A DNA stretch of 64,000 nucleotides. Source: Tribonema minus. Its lineage: Eukaryota; Sar; Xanthophyceae; Tribonematales; Tribonemataceae. Below the pieces are notes generated by a model. The model was not told where the DNA came from, ran no database searches, and worked only from the letters and a program-made list of their open reading frames with translations. Position numbers and translations under genes: made by a program. Position 1 is the first letter of the stretch. Each line of letters opens with the position of its first letter. Where the stretch lies: assembly GCA_017506865.1 (NCBI GenBank), contig JAFCMP010000099.1:62001-126000 (forward strand), written 5' to 3'. This document shows, in pieces, positions 31,774 to 44,500 of the stretch.

Positions 31774-33784
31774 TGGTTTCACGGCCCGCAGCATCAGGCT
31801 GGGCACTTGGCGTCAGCGCCACGACCAAGAGGATCCACCAGGTCAGGTGAGGTGTGCGCCCATCTGGCATCGGCGCAGCGCATCGCGTGCTGCGAGGTAT
31901 TGCGTCGTATGTACCGAGATGCGTTGCATCGACACCGTGACCACCCGAATGCACAGGGCTGGGAGCGCCTGCACAGTTTGTATTAGGGGAGTAGCTGGTG
32001 TCAAAGCAAGTGATACGCGGCGTGCAGGCAGCCTCAGGGTGGAGTCCACCTTGGTGAGCGCAGCTGCCCGAGAGCTAGCCCTGTAGGGTAGCTTGCGGAC
32101 TATAGGAAGTGATTCAGCAGGAACGCTTATAGAGCTCCCTCCACCCCCCCTTCAAGTTGTGCAGTACTGTCAGCTGTGGTGATTGGCTCAGTCGCCTCAG
32201 TAGGTATCACGCTGCCAAGAAGCAACTCCACTCCCTGCTTCTGCAGCAGTGTCCATGTTGCTCGAGTGAGCTTTGGCACAAGCCCCGAGCGTCATTGTGG
32301 CAATGTCATTTGTCTGTGCATGCTCTACAACAGAAGTGCGACTTGATCTCGCCATTCTGCGCTTGCTGATGTCACATTTGCGCCATATGTACATTGCTGT
32401 GCATGCATGGCTAGCACCGGCAGAAACTCATCGCATGTCTTGTCATCTGGTGCATTTGTGGTGTGTTGCTGCCGCAGTACCGTTGTTGCAGACAAAGGCA
32501 GCCCAATGTGGTGCAGATGATTGCACACCCTCTGAGTATCCCTGTAGGAGTGCTGGCACACACTGTGTCTATGCGGGCCATGCTCATGTGTCTCGGACAT
32601 TGAAGCATACGCATACGCAATCATGGCCTGTGGCATGACTCAACGGTTGAACCACTTCCGCTTTACGTGATTGTGCCGCATGCCATTAATAGAGCATGAG
32701 CTCTTGTGCCTCAACATATGGATACCCATAGATAGAACGGTGACCCCCACCCGTGACGACTCTGTTTTGTAGACACGCCGATGTACAGGCGTAGCTGGAC
32801 CACTGAGCATCATCTAGCAATTGATCCCAGAGGGGGGCTATACCGTTCGGTGGCATTTGTTAGGCTGCACTATTCGCAACAAAAACACTGTGGCACATGG
32901 AATGCTTTCAATCATCTGGTTAGTTTCGCGTATCAGAAGTAGGGTTTTTGCCCTTCAAGCAGCAGTAATAAAGTTCATGTCCAAGAGCTCCCCCATCCCC
33001 TGCAAGTTCTGCCAACGAGTTCTGAAGCCTTCTTATCCCATATACCTATAACCTTCTAGAAAGATCTTATTAGCACTTTCGACCTCGAGCAACTCGTCAA
33101 TCAGACTCGGACGCTAAGTGTAAAATAGACTGCATTGGCGGCAGGGCGGCCGCCCTGGCAGCTTTCGCAGGAAGGAGAGAAGCGCTTGAGGTATGTAGAA
33201 CGTGCCTGCATCATTTTTGGTCCTGACAGTGTGTGCTGCGCTTGTAGTCTGCCTCAAGTCGACCCAAAATCACAAGATCAAACGTGATTTTGAGCAATAG
33301 CTTGATTACATCCGGCTCGGTAGCTTCACCGCCACCACGCCCACCGGAAAGGATGCTGTTCACCTTGAGCTGAGTAGCCGCTCCTGCTGTCGGCGCTAGT
33401 GGCACGAGCTCCCGTGTGCAGCTGCGCAAGCCAGAGCCCTCAGACTCCAGGTCAATTCAAATTTGCAGACCTGTGCAAGATCGTTGTAGGGTGATACACC
33501 TCTACCGCACCGCATACGGGGTGATGTTTGCTTGCCCGGCTTCCTGATCACATAGTTTCTCTTTTTCGTGAGGCACAGCTCTTATCCTCTGCGACTGAAG
33601 CCGGTCAACAACTGCAAACATCAAATCTGCGACAGTTGGTGCGCCAACTACATATGCTGGCTCGATTCACGTGTGCTCCCCACGGCTCAAGCTATGCAGA
33701 AACGCCTGCTGGATCTTGACTCTACTCGCCTGTCACTCAAGTGGACCGTTGTGTACAATTTGGCAGCAGGTCGCGCCCGCAATC
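31774..33784. other. Intergenic region between FNIP-like gene and PHD gene
   Basis: Mostly unique sequence with locally lower GC (32,640-33,130). No ORF with family features, no tRNA-like fold noticed, and no echo arrays. The promoter of the PHD gene presumably lies in its right part. Confidence 0.4.
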
Positions 33785-36700
33785 ATGGTGGCGAGGAAGC
33801 TCGGAAGCAGGGGAGGCAAAGGGCCTCCCAGGCCTAGGTCAGGCACGTTTGGGGTCCCTTCCAAGCAGGCGAGGTCTTCTGCTGTCTCGGATACGCGCGA
33901 GGGGATTCCGGAGGGGGCCTGCCAGGTGTGCGCGGAGCTGGTTCCGCCGGGGGCGGGGGAGCACGCATGCAACCCGATGCTGCAGTGCGCAAGTGAGTCT
34001 CGACTACAGAGTGCGCAGCGTCTGCTGACACTCGTCGCTTGCGCGCACGGCAGTTACGCTCGTCCGTTATGCCGTAGCTCGTGACGCTGCCGCGAGCGCA
34101 GCAGTTGGATTGTCGGTGCGGGTGCGTCACTTGCAGTACATAATAAGCGTCTGCACGGGGACAGCGGACACGCAACGCAGCGCTCGCCAACATGAGCGAT
34201 ACGTCGACAGTTCGTTGCTGTGCACAATGGCTGCCGCGTCTGCCACTCACGGCGGTGACGGGGGCGGGCCTTGGGTCCGCAGACGAAGCTGCAAGCCGTA
34301 CTGTTGAGCACAGGCGCTCGTGCAATTTGTGAGCGCTCCGTCCACTATAGTAATTCTAATTTTGCAAGATTCAGGGGTATCCTTGCGCCTCACTCACAGA
34401 GTGCGCCGTGAGACGCATGTATTGTCTCCATTTTCGGTGGGGCTGAGCGGCGTTGTGGAGATGTGACTAGGTATCCGCGCGCCAACTCTCGTGTGGGCTA
34501 TTACTGCTCGCACCAAGGCGGATACTCGTGAAGTGGCATTTCTCAGAAAGTACTATCAGCGCCGTCACACAGGCTTATGGTGGAACACAGGCACCCCGCC
34601 ATGTACAGTCGGCCCTGCCGCTTTGCCTGATCGCAGTCTCTGGTCGAAGGCGGCACAGTTGCCTCTGCAGCTGCTGCAGCTGTTGCTGGCGCTGCTGTTT
34701 CAGTTTTGTGTGTTGCACACAATTCATGGAGCGTTACAGAGTAGTGACGCTCTAACGCGAAACCTTTGTCAAGGAACTCTGTTCTCTTCATTGTCACCAG
34801 CTGCAGCTACCCACAATCTGCGCCTCATGCCGCTGCTGTGGCAGGCGCCACTGCGCTGTCTGCTCAAGCTCCCCGCTGTAACGACACTGCATGCGCACTC
34901 ACGTGCATACTGCAGAGCACACCCTGCATGCTAGCCTCTAAACTCACACCAATACCACATCCATGACGCTGCCGGCAACCTCACTTGGCGACTTCACTTA
35001 TACCCCCCCCCTACTCCATGACCTCACTAGCATGACCCTACTCGCAACCTCACTTGTCGACCTCACTTAATTGTCCCCCCCCTCCCCCACCTACCCCCCC
35101 ACCCCCCTATTCTCAGCCTGCGGCGTGCGCGTCCACGCCCTCTGCTACGACCCCTCCATGGCCGTCAACCCCCCTCCCGGCGCCCCCGCCCCCCCTCCTC
35201 CCCCGCCCCCCCCCCCTCCCCCCCCCCGGCCGCCACGCCCCTCCCACGGCGGCAAGAGCCTCGCCCTCATGCTGCCCCCCATCGTCGCCGGCAGCATCTC
35301 TCAGTCGCCGCAAATCACAGCAGGCGCCAACGCTCAGCAGCAGCAGGGGGGCAAGACCCTGGCGGCTGCCGCTGCGGCTGCGGCGGCGGCGGCGGCGCAG
35401 CGGCGCTGGCACTGCAAGCCGTGCGCGATGGGGGTGCTGCCGGAGCGGCTGACGTGCGCGCTGTGCGGGGGGCGGGGGGGGGCGCTCGCGGGGACGACGC
35501 GCGGGGGGTGGGCGCACACGGCGTGCGCGCTGTGGGTGCCGGTGGCGGAGGTTCACTTCATGGACAGGTAATTCACGATGTCATGCGGCGACGCCACTCA
35601 AAAGGCGTGTATTCAATGGCGCCGTATAGCGATGTAAGATGACGTGCGGGGGGCGCGGGGGGGCGCTCGCGGGGACGACACGGGAAGGATGGGCGCACAC
35701 GGCGTGCGCGCTGTGGGTGCCGGTGGCGGAGGTGCACTTCATGGACGGGTACGCATTTATGGCGCCGTAACGTAAATGAACGTGAGCACTGTGTGAGTGT
35801 GTGAGAAATGAAGGATGTAGGCGGGCGCACACGGCGTGCGCGCTGTGGGCGCCGGTCGCGGAGGTGCACTTCATGGACAGGTATGTAGGTATCAATGATG
35901 CAGTACCGCGATGTAAGCAAAAGGGAGCAGCATCGCGTGTACTTCTGGGAGTAGCTGCGACGCATGGCAACATTCATCAATGTCAGCATGGCGTATTCTG
36001 CAGGTATGGCTGGGCGCACACGGCGCGCGCGCTGTGGGTGCCTGTGGCGGAGGTGCACTTCATGGACAGGCGTGCATGTGATCGCCATATTGCGATTTAA
36101 TCAACAAGGAGCAGCATCGTGTAATTCTGCGAGGCAGCTGCGACGTATGGCAGCATCAATTTATGTCAGCATGGGTTTATTCTGCGGGTATGGGTGGGCG
36201 CGCGCTGTGGGTGCCGGTGGCGGAGGTGCGCTTCATGGACTGGTGTGTATGTACTTGAAATGGCGTCGTATCGCGACAAATATGAGCACCCTGTGATCCT
36301 GCGGGAAGACGAAGGAATTTTGTGGCTTGGCGCAGGCGCCGCGCGCGTTGGCGTTGGAGCACACGTATGCAATCACACCAGCGACAGGATCTGATAGGCA
36401 GCCCCAATTTTTTTTAAATGGTAGCTTTGTGGCGTTGAAGTGCATTTGAATGATCAGATTCCGACATTGAAGCAGCAGATGCGAGCAGCGATAGGCGCGA
36501 GAGGTCCAGAATAAAGTCAGCGCAGTGCAATCTTGAACCCCCGCCTTCTCTGATGCGCACGCCAGGCGGCTGAAAGCCAAAACGCCGCTTGCGAGAGACA
36601 TTCCTCAGATCGTGCGCGCCAAGACGCGCTGGCTATCCGTGTCCCTTGCGATTCTCGTCACACAAGTCAACGGTCGCGGCGGGCGTCATCCCGGCAGCGG

Positions 36701-38521
36701 GAGCGCTGGCGGAGCGTGCGTGTTGCGGCCTTTGCGTTCTTCAACTTCAATGCGTGCGTTCTTCAACTTCAACGCATACATTTGGAGAGGGCTGCCGGTA
36801 TGGCGCACCAGGGGGCGGGGGGGGGGGGGAAGGGGATTCATGCACGTCCGCGGATTCTGAAGGCGTGCATCTGAGGCAGGCTGGTCGCAAGCGGGCAGCT
36901 GCGATGTGCAGAGAGCGCCGCGCCGCTGCGGCTCCTTGCGCACAGGAGATGCAGCTGCGCGGGGGGTCGATGGCGGGAGGGGGCGCAGGGGGCGGGGGGG
37001 GGGGGGGGGAGCAGCCCGAGAACTAGCGCTGCGCATGTTGGTGGCAAAGCGAAGGCGTGCCTGTACATGATGCGGGCAGGGTGACGTCAACGCACATATT
37101 CCTGGGGTTGTCCTCCCCTTCAAACCCCTGGCGCTGCCCTTGATCAGAAACCGTCCCAGACTGAGGCGACCTGGACCATACTTTGCACGCCGCTTTGGTG
37201 TCGCCTTTGCGCGCCTCACAGTCACGGTCTTGCCGCCTTTGCGCTCACGCATTCGCTGGATATGAATCATCGCGTGCACGCCGCTTGTGTGTTCCCACCG
37301 GGCCCAGCACGCGCCTCGCAAATCGTGATCTTGCCCTGAAAGCTTGCGCATTTGCTCTGCCGTGTGCCTTGTGCCCGCCCCGCAGGGAACGTGGCGACTG
37401 GATATACATGGACGCGCTCAACCGGCAGCGGTTCACGCTGCGCTGCCAGTGAGTGCGGCACTATTATGCGTAGGCGTAGACTAGGCGTTACACTCTCACG
37501 CATATACATGCCTCGGAGTATCAGTTTTTTGTGTCGATGGGTGACTGCCCGTGTCAGGCACGCGCGTGTGCCATTCATATGCGCGCTGCAGTAGCAGTAA
37601 GTGAGTTACATCATGAAATTGTGTATGAACGCGCTCTACCGGCAGCGGTTCACGCTGCGCTGCCAGTAAGTGCGGCGCTATCATGCGTAGGCGTCACACT
37701 CTCTTGTACATACATACCGCGAAGTATCTGTGTTTGTATATTCACTGTTATTTTGTGAGTATACATGAAAGCGTTCAACCGAAAGCAGTGCATGCTGCGC
37801 TGCCAGTAAGTATGGCGCGCCATCATACGTAGGCGTAGCCGTCACACCCTTGGATGCATACATGCGTCAGAGTAGTTCAAGTGTGCGTGTCTCGTGTATG
37901 CCAGGCGCGCGCGCGCGCGCGATTTCTTCGTACTCTTCTGAATTGTCTATGAACTTGCTGTGCCGCTGTCCGCACAACAGACGAGCATAGACGGTGAAAC
38001 GCTCTCTGACATCCTTCCGCCGCTGCTGCCGCCGCCGCTGCTGCTACCGCCGCGGGATCTGCATGCGCAGCAAAACGCTCACCTCAGATTTATCCGACGC
38101 TGCTGCCGCCGCCGCTGTTGACACAACAAACAGACGAGCGTAGACTGTGAAATGCTCTCTAGCATCCTTCCGCTGCCGCCGCCGCCGCCGCTGCCGGAGG
38201 ATCTGCTGATGTGTGGCTTGCAACACGTTTTCTTTCATCCTGTCAGTGCTGCTGCCACCATCCACGCAACAAACAGACAAGTGTGCGCTGCGAAACGCTT
38301 TCCAACAATGTTCTGCTGGCGCCGCAACGGACAGACACGCGTAGACTGTGGAACGCGCCCTGACATCCCTCCGTTGCTGCCGCCGCTGCTGCCGCTGCCG
38401 CTGCTGCTGCTGCTGCCGCTGCCGCAGGATCTGCGGCGACAAGGGGTGCGCCGCCATTCAGTGCGCCGCCAGGGGCTGTGCGCTGGCGTACCACCCCGCA
38501 TGCATACTGCGCAGCCCTCAG
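33785..38521 (+). CDS. PHD/ePHD module 1 (exons 1-4)
   Basis: CQVC in exon 1 and QCATCG..VHALC across the exon 1-2 junction are followed by a Pro- and Ala-rich insert of about 85 residues before the closing WHCKPC of the first PHD finger. The ePHD follows: TCALC, GWAHTACALW and, after exon 3 (RGDWIYMDALNRQRFTLRC), CQICGDKGCAAIQC..CALAYHPAC in exon 4. Phases: 33992 phase 1, 35567 phase 2, 37448 phase 2, 38521 phase 0. Confidence 0.8.
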
Positions 38522-41500
38522 GTGCGCCGCCGCCGCCGTTGCGCTGCTGCTGCCGCTGCCGCTGAAGCGATTGCTGCCGTCGGATTCATCACTGCGCGAC
38601 TGCACGGGCGCACTGCTGCTGCTGCTGCCGCTGCGCTGCGCTGCTGCTGCTGCCGCTGTGGCACAGCCGCCGTGGTGCGCGTGCATTGTTGAAGCGCACC
38701 TGTCGGGATGCACGCTGAGCAATGCTGCTGCCGTTGTGCCGTTATCCACGCGCGTCGTGGGAGCTCCGTTATTGATTGGTTCACTGTGCGGCAATGCACA
38801 GGTGCACTAGGGTAGCCCCCCAGCTGCCGCTGCTGCACACTCATGGTTGTGCCGCCTCCTGTCGTGCAGCTGGTCATATCGGAGCCACGCGGCCGAATGC
38901 CTGGGGCTCGAGGCAGCGCTTGTGTCAATGTTGAAGTGGTGAAAGGTTCTACTTCACGAGTGAGCCGCCTCGATTTATGCATTACATGGCAGGGCGTTGC
39001 CTGCGGCGGCGCGCGCGGCCGATCGCCGCCACTGCGTTGCCAGACAGCGAGGTCCGCTACATTACCTACCGGCCGCGCAGCTTTACTTCAAGATTGAAGT
39101 ATCAAAATCTGTTGTTACTGTATACTTGTCTCCGTCCTGCGTCATGCGCTGCGCGGCAGGCGCGCCTGCGCGGCGCGTGCGGCCGATCGACGCCGCGGTC
39201 CCCGATGGCGACGTGCGCTACTACTTCAACATCGAAGTATCGAATCCTGACTGTTCTCTCAACTGTGTACTTCTCTCCGTTCTGTGTCATGTGCTGCGCG
39301 GCAGGCGCGCCTGCGGCGGCGCGTGCGGCCGATCGACGCCGCGGTCCCTGACGGCGAGGTCTGCTGCAACATCTACCGTACCACACGGCTCTAATACGAC
39401 ATTGTGGTATCATACCAGAAAAATCATACTGTGAAGTGTGTGTGATAGCAGCCTCATCTCCTCTTCTGTGCTTTGACGCTGCAGGCGCGCCTGCGGCGGT
39501 GCGTGCGGCCAATCGACGCCACTGTGAGGTGCTGCGTTGCCTGCCGCGCCGCGCAGCTCTACTTCAACAAAAATTGTCTACATGTCATAGATTATAACTT
39601 TGTCCTCGCTGTTTAATGCGTCAAACGAAGATTATAACTCCTCCTCGCTGTTTTATGCGTCAAACGGCAGGCACGGCTGCGGCGGCGCGTGCGGCCGATC
39701 GACGGCGCCGTCCCTGATGGCGAGGTGCGCTACTACTTCTACTGCTCCAAGCCGGCACACCAGGCGGAGGCGGTGGCGGGGCCGCCGACGCGCGTGGGCG
39801 CCGTCAACCTGGCGCAGTCACTCGCGCAGGTACGCATTTAAAAAATGGCAGCTTTCCAGGTCAAACATTCCCATCAAATTTGTTTAGAATTTGATGATAT
39901 TCTCAGAATATATACAATGAGTATCTTATGTCAACTTGCTGTTGAAATCTGCGCTTACGGCGCAAACACGCCTGAATGGTCGATGTCAAGCTCGCTACCA
40001 GGTCCTGTGCGTGTGCCTTGCCGCCGACGCGCGTGCGCGCTGTCAACCTGGCGCAGTCGCTCGCGCAGGTACGAGTCACATCTGCCAACCTGTGAATAGT
40101 ATACTTGAAGTATGTCCACTTGTGATTAAAATCATGGCTCATGGCGCAAACAAGCCCAAGCGGTCGGCGCCGTCGACCTGGCGCAGTCGCTCGCGCAGGT
40201 ACAAATCACCGGTCACACATGCGGACGAGCACACGCTTGATGGTGTGAGCACAAGATTTGCATTTCTTGCCCTTTTCATAGGGTGTCCGCCCCTCCAGCG
40301 GAAGAATGCAATAATCATATGTTGTTCATGTATCCATTGTATGGGTTTATACATGCGAAGCGGCCTGCGCAGCGACCGCGGCGTCCTGACGCATCACGCT
40401 TCGTGTCTGCCTCGCTGAGCGTCCGGATGCACTACATCGTTTAGCACGCCGGCACGCTTTGAATTTGTATGTGATATCCATCTATGAAAATGTTTAGAGA
40501 TGATGACTATCAGAGCAAGCGTTTGTTTTGAATCAATCCATCATTATTCATTCACACATACATGGGCTGGTCGGTGCGAAGCATCCTGACGCAACACAAG
40601 CCCTGCCTGGCTGAGCGCTGCCGCAGTTCTCACCAGGCTTCAGTGTGGCCCTCGTGAATGGTAGTCGCCTAACCCAAAGGCAACTCGCATGCACTTTGAA
40701 CCAGTCGGTAAAAAAAACTACAGATGAAGGCTCTTCTAAAGAACAAATGTCTTATGAAATCAACCTCTCACGTTTCATACATACATGGGGTTATCGGCGC
40801 TTGACATCCTGACGCGTCACGTTTGCTGTTGCTGAGCGCTGCCGCAGTTCTCGCCCGGTCACAACGTGGCCATCATGAACGCGCACGAGCGGCGCCTGCT
40901 GGGGATAAGAACCAAGATGCTGCGCTACGTGCGCGCGCTGCGCGCGGACGCGCAGGGGCACCCCCAAGGTGAGTGAGCGTCGCACTTCATGCTTGAAGTT
41001 GCGGACCAAGATGCTGCGCTACGTGCGCGCGCTGCGCGCGGATGCGCAGGCGCACCCCCAAGGTCAGCGAGCGTCGCTCTTCATGTTTGAAGTTGCTCAG
41101 AGGTGAACGCAAGTGACTGAAGTTTGAAGTGGTGATGTTATTCGGAGGTGCCGTGCTGTGGACGACGCCCGCATGTCTACGCGAGACATTTGCGGCGCCT
41201 GGTAGTTTAGGCTGCGCGCGTATGCGCAGGGGCACCTCCTGTACCCCCCCGGTGAGGGAGCGTCGCACTGCATGTCTGAGGTTGGCAATGTTTTGCTCGG
41301 AGGCCACGGGATGAGCGCAGGAGACTGGGTGCCTGGTAGTTGGAGCTGTGCGCGGGGGCACCCCCTGTCCCCTCATGGTGAGCGTCGCACTTCATGTTTG
41401 AAGTTGGCAATGTTGTGCCGCGGCATGAACGCAAGGGACTGACGGTGCCTGGTCGGTAAGGCTGCGCGCGGAGGCGCAGGGGCACCCCCAACGTGAGTGA

Positions 41501-44500
41501 GCGTCTCACTACATGTTACACTTCATGTTTGAAGTTGGTGATGATGCTAGGAGGCGCTGTGCGGTGGGCAGTGTCAACGCGAGAGATTCGCTGTGTTAGC
41601 GCGAGAAAACCGTGGTGCCTGGTAGTCAAGGCTGCGCGCGGAGGCGCAGGGGCACACCCTGTACCCCCGAAATGACGGCGCAGCGTCACACTTCATGTTG
41701 GAAGTTTGCGATGTTCATGTTCATCAGAGGTGCTGTGCGACGGGCGATGTCAGCGTATCGACGCAAGGAATTAGCGGTCCCTGGTAGTTTTGAAGGCTGC
41801 GAGCAGAGGTACGGGGGCGCCTCTGGATCGCCGAGATGAGGACTCAGGGGTAGCAGTACGGCATCGTGACAATCATAAATTAGGGGGGTTGGGGTCAGAC
41901 GACCGCACATGGCCGGGCGTGAATAGCTTCCAGCATCTTATCCATCGATCAGATGACATGTTGACGCACAATCTGCAACTAAAACGGCAAAGTCGCAGTG
42001 TACAAATTCCGGCCTTTTCTCCAACTGCTGCAGGCGATTCATAACATATCAGCAGCAGTGCTCAGCCAGGATCCCCGTCATCCCCCCCCCCCCCCCCCCC
42101 CGGTATACGTCTTGCCAGTCCTGTCTGCTGCCATGACTCCCATTGAAGCGCGTTGACGTCTCGCGCCGCCGCATTACGATTCGACGTCAAATTGGAGCAG
42201 CCAGCTGAGGTCCCCCCCCCCCCTCCCTCTACCCCCCCCTTCCCCCCACCCGCCTTCGCAGATGCGCAGGGCCAGGCGGACGCGAACGTGAAGCGGCCGC
42301 AGGAGGAGCCCCCCCCTCAGGACCCCGTCACCTTTGCCTCGTGGGCCGGCAAGCAGCTGGGCCTCGACCTGAGCGCTGCGCAGTTCTGGCCTGTGGTACG
42401 TATGTATCGGCATGCTACGTAGAGTATCAGCACAACGACTTCTGTGTGCAAGCTTTTTAGCCTTCAAGGCATGGGTGTCATTATACATGGAGGCCGGCTA
42501 TCAGCTCGGCCTCGACCTGAGCGCCGCGCAGTTCTGGCCTGTGGTACGTATCAACGCGCTGCTATTTATGCTTCGAAGTACATAAATTCAAGTTTGGCAT
42601 TTTCAGTGTTGTACTGCTCCTTGGGGCAGGTCATGTCGTTAGGAGAAGTTAAGTTTAGGAATGTATATACTTCGAAGTATATATATCCATAGAGGCCGGC
42701 AAGCAGCTGGGCCTCGACCTGAGCGCTGCGCAGTTCTGCCCTGTGGTACGTATTGGCTCGCTGCGTAAACGTTTACTTTGAAGTACATGAAAGCTGTGCA
42801 TTTTTAGTGCGTTGCTGGTGCTTGGGGCGTCAGGCAGGGCATGTCGTCCGGGGAAGTTATCATTGGTGTATACGTCTATATACATCTACACAGATAGAGG
42901 CCGGCAGGCAGCTGGGCCTTGACCTGAGTGCTGCGCAGTTCTGGCCCGTGGTACGTATCAGCCCGTAGCGTCAAATCCTGCCTAGTGTCACTGAATGTAT
43001 CTTCAAGTTGAAGTTGAGCGTGTCCGCACATTGAAGTGTCAGAGCCGCATGGAGCGTTCACCCACGGCCCGTTCCCCTCGGCGGCGTCCAGTAAGTTCAC
43101 AGGTTGTTTTCAAGTACCTACCCCTGACCTAACAGCAAAGGGCGTGGGCAAGTACACTCCTACCCTAACAGCGAAGCGGCTTGGCCTTGCTCCGCGCACT
43201 GCGCAGAATGAGACTCTCAGTGCGTGCTCGACTATCCCAGACCCTAATACAAGCCCTACCTGTCACCGCGCGCAGCAGGTCATTTAGGCGCTACGCAGAA
43301 TGATACACTCTTTTTGCGTACTCGAGTGACCCTTACCATAACCCTAACCCTACCTGTCGCCGCGCGCCGCAGGTCACCCAGGCGCTACGCAGAATGCGAC
43401 ACTCTCTGCGTACTCGACTAACCCTAAAACATAATTCTAACCTCATCTGTCGCTACGCAGAATGCGACTCTCTCTGCGTACTCAACAACCAACTCCAAGT
43501 ATGACTATAACCTTACCTGTCGCTACGCAGAATGAGACACTCTCTGCGTACTCAATTAACCCTTACCCTACCCCTAACTCTAACCCTACTTGTCACGAGT
43601 ACAGGTCAGCGAGTACTTTGCCGAAGACCACGACCCAGCGTGGCTGGAGCACCTGCTGACGAGCATTCGGGAGAGCGCAGGCGGCAGCAGTAGTGGCGGC
43701 GGCGGCGGCGGCGGCGCCGCTGCCGGCGGTGTCAATGGCACCGCGACGGCATTGCGAGACCTCGCTCTTGAAGCTGGAGCCGGTGAGTGACATTGAAGTT
43801 GAAGTTGTTGTTCGGTGAAGTTCTTTGGGCTGACTGTCAATATGATTTGACCGCTGACAGTAAGCTTGCGCGTGGTGCAATGTATTGATATACCATGTAC
43901 CTGTTTGTAAGTCCGCGTAGGAATTTGCAGCCCTTGTGGTCTTCTTGATGCTTCGCGGAGCTTGCTGACAGGCTCGTGATTCGCAGGACGTGCGTGTGCG
44001 CAGCGTGTCGCACAACTGCGACCAGACCTTGAGACCTGAAAAACCTGTGAAGAGTCCAGGGGCAAGGAGCAGCGCGTGCATCGTTTCGTGCTTGGCACCG
44101 ACCAGCAGGTGTAGGCACGCAACTGGTATGTATATAGAATGAATCGCACAAGCTCCACATAGGTACGCATATACATGGCGCGTTGCAATCCCTCTCCTGC
44201 GCTCGCAATCCCCCCTCCTCCCCCCCCTGAAGCATCCTCCACTCTGCAGCCCCTGTCCACGTGATAGAAGCATCCTCCATTCCGTAGCCCCCATAGGCAT
44301 GACATGAACACGTGACATCGATGCCATCGCCCACTGCTGCAGGCGCCACACGCGTAGGCAAGCCCCCCCCCATCCCACAGACCCGGCGCAAACCCTTACC
44401 TGCACTCGGCATCCCCCCTCCTCCCCTCAAACCAGCCTCCATGCCGCTGCCTCCCCTGTCGCCGTGAAACTGATTATCTCATGATGCCATGATGCCGTCG

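Noticed and set aside
35640-36245. Tandem array of additional constitutive ePHD exons
   Set aside because: Copies lack an upstream acceptor with matching phase and repeat only the exon end. The true continuation (exon 3 at 37386) matches the phase of the first donor.
37405-37922. Coding potential of the (GC)n run and neighbouring ORFs
   Set aside because: ORFs around 37905 are simple-repeat artefacts. Only 37386-37448 has splice-phase and domain support.
43180-43604. CRISPR-like array (regular repeats with spacers)
   Set aside because: Units are imperfect, spacers are telomere-like or shared, the host is eukaryotic, and the last unit is the acceptor of a real exon.
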